Assembly (NCBI GenBank): GCA_026708685.1
Contig: JAPOUL010000020.1
Span: 1-35,466, forward strand
Direction: 5' to 3'
Source: Bacteroidota bacterium
Lineage (GTDB): Bacteria > Bacteroidota > Rhodothermia > Rhodothermales > Bin80
Length of the DNA stretch: 35,466 bases
The notes under the pieces were generated by a model, which was given only the letters and a program-made list of their open reading frames with translations, had not been told where the DNA came from and searched no databases. The position numbers and the translations under genes are program-made. Positions 1 through 6,862 of this stretch are shown piece after piece. Every line of letters starts with the position of its first letter. The stretch's first letter is position 1.

Positions 1-2
1 AA

Positions 3-860
3 TTGACTTTGATCAGTACAGTGGATGATCAGTTGCTACCCAAGGATCTCCCAGTGACTAATTTCATTCTTCCAGCTGCTACGGGAGGAGTTCCTCCCTA
101 TACCTATTCGCTGACTCCGACTCTTCCGAAGGGGCTGTCCTTTGATCAAGAAACCAGGGCTATCACGGGAGTTCCTTCCATGCCGACGGATGATCAGGAG
201 TTTAAATATGTAGCCAAGGATTCCAATGGAATGTCGGTGGACATTGAATTCAGTATAGAAGTCTATGCTCTGACGTTTACGGGACAGGTTTCCAATCAGT
301 CCTACCCGAGAGGGCAGGCCATCCCAGCCCTTGTTCTTCCAGAAGTTTCCAACGGGGTAGCTCCGATTCAGTATACCCTCAACCTGTTTTCTCTCCCGTT
401 TGACTTAAGGTACGCGTCTACAACACGCTCTATCACCGGGATTCCTCTTCAGGTTTCCCCGCCAGTTTCGATGAAATATCAGGCAGTGGATGCAAAGGGA
501 GCCCGAGACAGTCTGGAGTTCACCATTGAGGTGGTTTCTCCTGTCTCTACAGAAGACCAGATAGATCCGCTACCACAAGACTTTACGCTTCACGCGAATT
601 ATCCCAATCCCTTTTTGCATTCAACAAACATAGTGTTTGATCTTCCATGGACCGCCCTCATTCAAATTGAAGTATTGGATGTCACGGGCAGGCGTGTCTA
701 TGCACAGCCTGAGGTGAGTGTAACCTCGGGATGGGCACGTGAGATTGAGTTAGATCCCATGACACTGCCATCGGGTCCTTATCTCTACAGGATGGTCGCA
801 ACGTCTCTGGAAGGAAATGCGACCGCTGTACATGTTGGACACTTTATGAGCCTCCGATAA
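3..860 (+). CDS. Ig-repeat secreted protein with T9SS-type sorting domain (3' end only)
   Basis: The frame is open to the left edge of the window, so this is the C-terminal 285 residues of a longer protein and the TTG at position 3 is not a real start. Two tandem putative Ig domains of the He_PIG type can be read at about residues 15-88 and 95-178. Each has the GGVPPYTYSL or GVAPIQYTL strand followed by an ITGVP/ITGIP turn. Residues about 190-285 are a type A T9SS sorting domain: NYPNPF, then a strand of the IQIEVLDVTGRRV kind, ending in LPSGPYLYRMVA. In this family the tail directs export through the type IX secretion system and anchoring or release at the surface. The Ig repeats suggest an adhesin or the stalk of a surface enzyme, but the catalytic part, if any, lies outside the window. 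The domain calls are firm; the function is not. Confidence 0.85.
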   Translation: MTLISTVDDQLLPKDLPVTNFILPAATGGVPPYTYSLTPTLPKGLSFDQETRAITGVPSMPTDDQEFKYVAKDSNGMSVDIEFSIEVYALTFTGQVSNQSYPRGQAIPALVLPEVSNGVAPIQYTLNLFSLPFDLRYASTTRSITGIPLQVSPPVSMKYQAVDAKGARDSLEFTIEVVSPVSTEDQIDPLPQDFTLHANYPNPFLHSTNIVFDLPWTALIQIEVLDVTGRRVYAQPEVSVTSGWAREIELDPMTLPSGPYLYRMVATSLEGNATAVHVGHFMSLR

Positions 861-1641
861 AGTGCATCCATACAGAACTCTACTTTTGTTTTGATGCTCT
901 TTTTTTGAGAACACAGAACATGCTACATGGAGAGTACTGAGGATACGATACTTTGCAATCGGATCTTGCGTCGTTCGCTTCTGCCTCCACTGACTCACAT
1001 CGCGATCACTGTCATATGGGTGTGAATGTAACGAGATTCGCGTCCCCGCCGTGACTGAATGCGTCTTTGTTTTCCTTAAGTCCTTGGTTAGTGTTGATGG
1101 ATGCGATAAAAACTGTTCAAATCATAGCCGAGAGACGATCTCGGCTATGATTTGGTGTATTTGTCAGAAGAGGATTCAAGGTGGACAAGATTTCAAATTA
1201 TTGCTTCAGTGGAGTGAATCGTGGAATACTCTTGTCTATCTCAGGCGTATCTATGAAGCTGTTTGTTATCTCACTCAGTTTCTAAGAGTGATCATCACTC
1301 CATGAAAGTCACGCTGATGTCCGATTTTCTGAGACAAAATCCTGCTTACGAATCACGGTTTAAGCGTTGCTCACTCAAATAAGTATAACCATTAGGAAAT
1401 AGGTGCCCATTTGCAGAGTGTTTGAGCTCGACAATTTGTCCATAATTGGGGCATGCGAATCCTGAATGTCCGGTATGGACTGCATTTTCTTTATGGATCT
1501 GGTCATTTGTAATGATCACTTTACTATGTCCAAAGGATCTTTGAATCCTTTCAGTCTATTCTGATCATCTCCCCAAGGCAAAACAACAAGATTTTGTTTT
1601 TAGATCAGATTGAGGATATTCCTCTAGATGGACACAGCATT
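861..1641. other. Intergenic region with a strong hairpin and no recognisable gene
   Basis: About 780 bases between the T9SS protein and mazG. The short open frames here (for example 1051-1305 plus, 750-998 minus) have no recognisable family signature and I do not call them. The clear element is the 15-bp perfect hairpin at 1119-1153, listed separately. A weaker inverted repeat (7-bp arms, 1532-1538 and 1545-1551) lies about 90 bases before the mazG start. No tRNA was seen. Confidence 0.5.
1119..1153. terminator. Perfect 15-bp hairpin, probable terminator
   Basis: Arms at 1119-1133 and 1139-1153 are exactly complementary around a 5-base loop (gacga). The right arm ends in TTT but no longer T tract follows. 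It lies 258 bases beyond the stop of the T9SS protein, which is far for that gene's terminator, so it may end a long 3' UTR or an unseen small transcript. Confidence 0.6.
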
Positions 1642-2460
1642 ATGAACATAAAATATTCAGACTACCTCATGCAAAAAGAAGTATTTGACCCATCGTTTTC
1701 AGAACCCAATGACTCAACCACTGCGTGGAAGACTTTGGTGAATGTAGTACGTCAACTCAGGCAATTATGCCCGTGGGATCGTAAGCAGACTCATTCTTCA
1801 CTTCGTCATTTATTGATTGAAGAAGCCTATGAAACCGTTGATGCACTGGATCATCAAAATATGGATGAACTGTGCCGTGAATTGGGAGATGTACTGCTAC
1901 AAATCATTCTTCACAGCGTCATTGCCGAAGAGGAAAGCCACTTTACTTTAGCCGATGTCATCGCTACTGTGACCGATAAAATGGTTTACAGACATCCACA
2001 TGTTTTTGAGGATCTCCAGGTTTCGGGGGTTGACGAAGTGCTCGAAAATTGGGAAGCCCTCAAAGCAAAAGAAAAAGATCGCACTTCGGTTCTAAGCGGA
2101 GTCCCCCTCCATTTACCAGCCTTGCTGTGTGCCTTTAGAATGCAACAGAAAGCTGCCAGCGTTGGTTTTGATTTTCCAGATCAGAATACCACCTGGGAGA
2201 AAGTAGAAGAGGAAATTCAAGAATTTAAATCGGCTACCTCAGATCAAGAGCGTGAGGAAGAATTTGGGGATGTACTGTTTGCATTGGTGAATTATGCCCG
2301 AAAGCATAACATCAATCCAGAGGATGCACTCCGCGAAACGAACAATCGTTTTCGGAGTCGACTAGGCTATGTAGAATCCAAAGTTGTCAGCATAGACAAC
2401 GCTGATCTTGCAGAGCTGGACGCATTATGGGAGGAGTGTAAACGTCAAGAAAAGATGTAG
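1642..2460 (+). CDS. mazG: Nucleoside triphosphate pyrophosphohydrolase MazG
   Basis: Two tandem MazG domains in 272 residues, the usual size for the full-length enzyme. It hydrolyses (d)NTPs, including damaged ones, to NMP and pyrophosphate. The first domain has CPWDRKQTHSSLRHLLIEEAYE, where E60, E61 and E64 pair with E80 and D83 (ELGD) to form the Mg-binding EExxE...ExxD motif. The second repeats it as EEEIQEF ... EEEFGDVLFALVNYARK. HPHVFEDLQV and the ending FRSRLGYVE are also typical. I chose ATG 1642 because the longer TTG reading from 1594 adds 16 residues with no family match; ATG 1669 is a workable alternative. It stands alone. Its closeness to the hipBA pair downstream probably does not mean a functional link, since this is the housekeeping two-domain form and not the short toxin-linked MazG. 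Confidence 0.95.
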   Translation: MNIKYSDYLMQKEVFDPSFSEPNDSTTAWKTLVNVVRQLRQLCPWDRKQTHSSLRHLLIEEAYETVDALDHQNMDELCRELGDVLLQIILHSVIAEEESHFTLADVIATVTDKMVYRHPHVFEDLQVSGVDEVLENWEALKAKEKDRTSVLSGVPLHLPALLCAFRMQQKAASVGFDFPDQNTTWEKVEEEIQEFKSATSDQEREEEFGDVLFALVNYARKHNINPEDALRETNNRFRSRLGYVESKVVSIDNADLAELDALWEECKRQEKM

Positions 2461-2533
2461 ATACACCATTGACCTGCATGGATGGTCCAGAAAAATAGTC
2501 CACATGGGTTAAAATTTGATTGTTACGCATGAT

Positions 2534-2552
2534 CACATACTCTATGTATGTG
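2534..2552. promoter_or_regulatory. Inverted repeat upstream of hipBA, candidate operator
   Basis: CACATAC-N5-GTATGTG, perfect 7-bp arms at 2534-2540 and 2546-2552, 82 bases before the HipB-like start. HipB proteins repress their own operon by binding short inverted repeats, so this is a reasonable operator. The sequence differs from the E. coli HipB site and only one copy is seen here. It could instead belong to the end of the mazG transcript. Confidence 0.4.
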
Positions 2553-2633
2553 GTATTGATATTGGATCCGAATGAAGAATGATAAGTAACAATATATTCA
2601 CAATTACAAAGATTATTTACAATAAGTATTCAA

Positions 2634-2942
2634 ATGATATTATTTATGACACCATCAAAGGCCAAAAAAGCACTTGCCGTCAACATGAAGGAACGTCGGC
2701 TGGCTTTGAATCTCACGCAGGTTGGTCTAAGTGAGAGAGTTGGGGTTCAACTTGGAACTCTGAGAAAATTTGAGCAGAGTGGTAATATTTCTGTTGAAAA
2801 TTTGTTCAAACTGATGATGATTATTGGAGGTTTGAAGAAAACGGTCGCCGCCAGTGCCCCTGATCCCGTCAACTTTGCATCCATTGAAGAAGTAATCTCT
2901 GGTAAAGTCCCTCCAAACCGAAAGCGTGGATCACGCTCATGA
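2634..2942 (+). CDS. HipB-like XRE-family antitoxin
   Basis: A small DNA-binding protein of 102 residues with one helix-turn-helix of the Cro/C1 type at about residues 16-70 (MKERRLALNLTQVGLSERV ... LGTLRKFEQSG). The extended basic tail (PPNRKRGSRS) is typical of HipB-like antitoxins paired with HipA kinases. Its stop overlaps the start of the HipA gene by ATGA at 2939-2942, so the two are translationally coupled. By analogy with HipBA it should neutralise the kinase and repress the operon. A second in-frame ATG at 2646 is an equally possible start, since no ribosome-binding site decides between them. The family call is firm; target DNA is unknown. Confidence 0.85.
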   Translation: MILFMTPSKAKKALAVNMKERRLALNLTQVGLSERVGVQLGTLRKFEQSGNISVENLFKLMMIIGGLKKTVAASAPDPVNFASIEEVISGKVPPNRKRGSRS

Positions 2943-4189
2943 GCTACAAGCCAATTCAACATATTAAGGTTGGCTTGGACTTTGGAGGCGGTGTGACTCC
3001 AGTGGGTGATTTAGCGATCAGGGATCACCAACTCTACTTTCAATACTCCTCTGATTTATTGCGTGAGGGTTATGATCTATCGCCTATTAGATTACCTCGT
3101 ACATCGGGGCTGATCACCTTTGATGAACAGATTTTTGAAGGTTTACCGGGTGTTTACAATGATAGTTTACCAGATGGATGGGGTCGTCTATTGTTTGACA
3201 GAGTCATGCACCGTCGTGGTATATCACTCCATTCTTTGAGCCCCCTTGATCGATTGGCACATGTAGGTCATCATGGGATGGGGGTATTGGTCTATGAGCC
3301 TATACTGTCATCGGATGCTGAAACCTTTGATATCAACCTAGATCATTTCTATCAAACATCCCATGATCTATTAGAAGGAGAAGCCTCAGATATTTTGGAT
3401 CAATTACTGTTATTAAACGGATCATCATCAGGGGCACGCCCCAAGGCATTGATTGGATTCAATCGCGAAACCAACCATCTCATTCATGGGAGTCAAACCA
3501 TTCCAAAAGGCTACCAGCCATGGATTGTAAAATTTGCGAATGTCCATGATGGGCCCGATGCTGGGGCAATGGAATATGTGTACTCCCAGATGGCCCATGA
3601 CGCAGGAGTCAAGGTTCCACCTACGCATTTATTTCCAGCAAAGCATGGATCAGGATATTTTGCCGTCCAGCGTTTTGATAGAGCCAATCAAGGTCATCGA
3701 TTGCATATGCATACCGCATGTGGACTGTTACACTCGGATCATAGATTTCCAGCCCTTGACTATAAAGATTTGATAGAACTTACGATGGTGCTGACTCAGG
3801 ATGTGCGTGAGGTAGAGCAAGTATTTCGTTTGGCCGTTTTTAACGTGATGGCACATAACCGTGATGATCATTCAAAAAATTTTTCATTTCTGATGGATCC
3901 GACAGGAGAATGGAAAGCATCACCTGCCTATGATCTTACATTCTCAATGGGTCCAGGTGGGGAGCAGAGCACAACGGTCATGGGCGAAGGAAAATCCATA
4001 CGGAGCGACCACCTTATAGCGTTGGGAAAACATGCCCAGATCAGCGAGTCAATGATTCAAACGATTATTAAACAAACAAAAGACTCTCTTTACCAATGGA
4101 GACAACTATCGAAAAATCATGCAGTCATCGGTTCAACAAACCGTCAGATTCAAACTCATCTTGAGAAGATGATGCATAACGTTTCATGA
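2939..4189 (+). CDS. HipA-type serine/threonine kinase toxin
   Basis: Full-length HipA-family protein of 416 residues. The N-terminal subdomain (residues about 8-120) contains the family hallmark LPGVYNDSLPDGWGRLLFDR. The glycine/serine-rich loop GSSSGARPKA (161-170) matches the GAQxK nucleotide loop, and WIVKF (195-199) carries the ATP-contacting lysine. The catalytic segment is NRDDHSKNFSF (307-317), with D309/D310 and N314, followed by the metal-binding PAYDL (D332). All kinase residues seem intact, so it should be active. E. coli HipA phosphorylates glutamyl-tRNA synthetase, halting translation and promoting persistence; related HipAs use other synthetases, so the target here cannot be stated. 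It is coupled to the XRE antitoxin by a 4-base overlap. Confidence 0.92.
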   Translation: MSYKPIQHIKVGLDFGGGVTPVGDLAIRDHQLYFQYSSDLLREGYDLSPIRLPRTSGLITFDEQIFEGLPGVYNDSLPDGWGRLLFDRVMHRRGISLHSLSPLDRLAHVGHHGMGVLVYEPILSSDAETFDINLDHFYQTSHDLLEGEASDILDQLLLLNGSSSGARPKALIGFNRETNHLIHGSQTIPKGYQPWIVKFANVHDGPDAGAMEYVYSQMAHDAGVKVPPTHLFPAKHGSGYFAVQRFDRANQGHRLHMHTACGLLHSDHRFPALDYKDLIELTMVLTQDVREVEQVFRLAVFNVMAHNRDDHSKNFSFLMDPTGEWKASPAYDLTFSMGPGGEQSTTVMGEGKSIRSDHLIALGKHAQISESMIQTIIKQTKDSLYQWRQLSKNHAVIGSTNRQIQTHLEKMMHNVS

Positions 4190-5013
4190 TTACCGTACAT
4201 AGCATTTCAGAGCTATTGAAAAGAAACCATGATCTATGAAATGATTGATGAAAAGCAGACCAAAATATCAGAACGTATCTTGATATTGAGGTATCTTTCC
4301 GAGAAACTTCCACAGGGACATTATACCATTGAGAAATAGGTCTCAGAAAATCTACCTTGAGTATCCATAAGATGGATGGATAAGCCAGCGTAGATCATAT
4401 CATGGAAAACCATGAATATTGGTAACAGGCTTAGGAGAGAGTTCCAGCGGTTGTTAAAAACAACACTGATGTTTTGGTTAATTGGATCTTGTATTTGCTT
4501 ATTATCTTGGATAGATTCCATCCTTTTATGAATGCTGTGTGAAACAATAGAAGTCCGATTATCATTGATTATTGAATACTGATATCGATCTTAAATACCA
4601 GAGGCACGCCCGACATTGGATTGTTACATTCAAAAAGTGGTAGAACCATTTGATTTAATCGTTGCTCAATCAAGAAAATTATGGTGAATAGTCTCAAAGA
4701 TTTAGTGGGTGAGGCTTGAGCAAAACCTCGGTATATTCACGGAATATGGACTGGGTGTCATTTGAGACACTTTTTTGATTTGCTTTTTAGGTTTTGCATT
4801 AGCCTCAGGTGTTGAGGGTTTGTAATCCTTGGAACAAATCTGTAAATTTATGGTTATTCAAAGATGAATCATCATACATGAGAGGTCCGACCCTTATCAT
4901 GTTGGGTCAACTTTGTAATCGCCCGAAAGGTATTTGATCAATCTGCTCTGTTATATCTCAAAAACCTTTCAATTATTTAGTTTGCTATTCATCTCAATTA
5001 TAGAAAAACTAGA
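4190..5013. other. Gene-poor, AT-rich region between hipBA and the PIN module
   Basis: About 820 bases with many stops in all frames. Short minus-strand frames at 4321-4521 and 4125-4313 have no recognisable domain. The notable element is one copy of a 22-base sequence at 4631-4652 that recurs at 6552-6573 (listed separately). The stretch could be decayed accessory DNA, but I cannot identify a parent gene. Confidence 0.45.
4631..4652 (+). repeat. 22-base direct repeat, copy 1
   Basis: CAAAAAGTGGTAGAACCATTTG. It matches 21 of 22 bases at 6552-6573 in the same orientation. The two copies bracket the PIN-domain module. Confidence 0.6.
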
Positions 5014-5862
5014 ATGTTGCATCCCTACAAAGTTGTTGTTGAAGCTTCTCATAATCATGCTCAACTGCTTGATTTTCACGATGCTTTCCAACAGATATCT
5101 GATTTTTTCTCGATATTAAAGGAAAAAAACGATGATCTTGTACTCCTTGATATAAAGGAAATTCGTAGGAGTAATCCATTGACGGTAGAGTGTACTCCGT
5201 ACAATGTAGTGACTTAGGATATTGATTATACTTTAGTAGATCCTAACGCCCGTGCCTTTCAACAATTTTATGAGGCTATATCAACCGGTGCCGATTGGGA
5301 TCCAGATTTACCAATGTTTCTGCATGATCCAACTAAAAAAATTCTTCACCGTAATACGAATGGGATAGGGAGGACAATCTTTACACTCCCATACAACGAT
5401 CGTCTACATGAAATCGAGGTGCTCCCTCAGACCGCAAAGCTCGGATTAAAAGTATTAAATTCATCCCGTAAAGCCCCCCTCTCTGGTTCTGGATCGGGAA
5501 AACATATTGAACTTGGATCAATTAAAGGGACGATTGTAGCTCTGGGAAAACACTACGGTAAACCTGCAATGAAAATTCAAGCGAGTCGTCTGGGTAAACA
5601 AGTATGGTGTTGCCTTTCGGATGAGCAGCACTCAAAGTGGGAGTCTGAAATTACTGCTTATTACGCATGGAATGGTCTATCAGTACGAATCCATGGTGAA
5701 ATAATGTACGGAGAGAATGGAAAAGTACAAAAAATCGTCAATGGACGGCTTGAAATGCTCTCTGAAAGCAATGTTACTCTTGAAGATATTATAGATCCTG
5801 ATTTTACTGGCGGATTATCCCCAAGGGAGTATTTAGACAGACTTCATGCGGGCGATTATTAA
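5014..5862 (+). pseudogene. Unrecognised protein upstream of PIN, split by in-frame TAG
   Basis: The frame from ATG 5014 runs 67 codons to a TAG at 5215-5217, then continues open in the same frame to 5862. The intervening codons (ending DPNARAFQQFYEAISTGADW) look like ordinary protein, so this is one gene of 282 codons with a single nonsense change. I do not recognise the family. The half after the stop has a strand-rich region at about residues 165-245 of the joined protein (GTIVALGKHYGKPAMKIQ ... KQVWCCLS ... LSVRIHGEIMYG ... VQKIVNGRLEML) that resembles an OB-type barrel; that is an inference. The end overlaps the PIN gene by 17 bases, so the two form an operon. ATG 5314 could restart translation and give a 182-residue product. 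It may be a pseudogene, a sequencing error or a gene expressed in two parts. The partner role is unknown; an antitoxin-like role is possible. Confidence 0.7.
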
Positions 5863-6355
5863 AAAATCTATTGATCAGTATTATTGGGATTCATGTCTTT
5901 GGATTGAATTAATCAGTGGAAGACAATCAGAGTCATTTGACCGTTGCCGTTATGTCTTAGATCTTGTCAAACTTAACGAGGCTCACCTTTATACATCCGC
6001 GTTCACTTTAGCCGAAGTTTGGAAAGTACAATGTAGCAATGAATGGAAAACCCTCATCCCTGATATGGATCAAGATTTTATCGAATTCATAGACAATTAT
6101 GCCACAATATTACAAGTCGATTATTCAGTCGGAAATACTGCGAGAAAGTTACTCAGAGAATATGTAAATTTGAAAAAGCCGTCAGATGCCATACATTTGG
6201 CTTCCTGTATCAACCATAGCATCAACGAATTTCATACATTTGACAAGAGAGATTTTCTAAATAAATTTAAGAGTCAATTATACTGTCACAATGAAAAACC
6301 TTTGACCATTGCAAGCCTCCAAAGCGCCCTCAAGATGGTTAGATATTCTACATGA
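5846..6355 (+). CDS. PIN-domain ribonuclease, VapC-like
   Basis: 169 residues making up a complete PIN domain. The four acidic residues that bind Mg are visible in the expected order: D15 (WDSCLWIEL), E57 (TLAEVW), D114 (PSDAIHLAS) and D133 (FHTFDKRD). PIN proteins cut RNA, and in VapBC modules they act as toxins. ATG 5846 is the only methionine before the domain and overlaps the upstream split gene by 17 bases. Unlike standard VapC, whose partner is a small DNA-binding VapB, the partner here is a protein of about 282 residues with no visible DNA-binding domain. The PIN gene is intact although its partner carries a stop, which argues either that the partner is not an essential antitoxin or that part of it is still made. 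Confidence 0.85.
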   Translation: MRAIIKKSIDQYYWDSCLWIELISGRQSESFDRCRYVLDLVKLNEAHLYTSAFTLAEVWKVQCSNEWKTLIPDMDQDFIEFIDNYATILQVDYSVGNTARKLLREYVNLKKPSDAIHLASCINHSINEFHTFDKRDFLNKFKSQLYCHNEKPLTIASLQSALKMVRYST

Positions 6356-6551
6356 ATAGTAGTCATATCTTTATTACTGACAAAATCATGTGAACAATCG
6401 AAACCGTACATTGCATCAATAGTTAGAGCTTGAAGTTCATATCTATTTCTCCATCTTATAATACACCAATAAGGTAGAAATAATAGAAGTGAACTAACAA
6501 AGACTGAAGAATTTATCATACACGGTAAAATCATAATTTATTAATTCCACA

Positions 6552-6573
6552 CAAAAAGTGGTAGAATCATTTG
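6552..6573 (+). repeat. 22-base direct repeat, copy 2
   Basis: CAAAAAGTGGTAGAATCATTTG, one base different from the copy at 4631-4652. Confidence 0.6.
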
Positions 6574-6729
6574 TTTTTAGTACTCGGCTCGTTATATCTT
6601 CCAGGTCAAGTTAGGCCTACAGTATTCAGATTACGGCCAATTAATTTGGCATGGACTAAATCTTCTTTGCATTTGATCACAAAAGTGAATCACTTTTCAT
6701 TTTAGTTCGTATTATATTAGGATGTACTG

Positions 6730-6767
6730 TGCGTAACAGATTTCAAATCTTAGGGACTTGTTACGCA
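6730..6767. promoter_or_regulatory. Inverted repeat upstream of the TonB receptor
   Basis: TGCGTAACA at 6730-6738 pairs with TGTTACGCA at 6759-6767. The 20-base spacer contains a smaller perfect palindrome (GATTT-C-AAATC). It lies about 95 bases before the receptor start. It may be an operator or an RNA structure in the leader. The arm TGTTACGCA also occurs at 2521-2529, just upstream of the hipBA inverted repeat. Confidence 0.35.
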
Positions 6768-6862
6768 TTGGGGTGTTTACGACAGGTTTTGTATGCACGA
6801 ATCCTTATACTTCCCCTGTGTCACAGTGCGGTGTTTTACACAAAACCATACAAATTATTTTC

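Larger units (their letters stand above)
6356..6862. other. Intergenic region upstream of the TonB receptor
   Basis: About 500 bases, with no convincing gene. It holds the second copy of the 22-base repeat (6552-6573) and a 9-bp inverted repeat (6730-6767), and must contain the receptor promoter, which I could not assign. The receptor frame is open from 6758, but that segment lacks coding character. Confidence 0.5.

Noticed and set aside
4321..4521. 66-codon minus-strand frame in the gene-poor region
   Set aside because: No family signature, no neighbours to form an operon and surrounding frames full of stops.
1365..4673. Near-identical 14-mers CGTTGCTCACTCAA (1365-1378) and CGTTGCTCAATCAA (4660-4673)
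   Set aside because: The match is short, does not extend and could arise by chance in 35 kb.
6758..6862. N-terminal extension of the TonB receptor
   Set aside because: The signal peptide starts at 6863; the 35 extra residues read as chance open frame through a leader with an inverted repeat.
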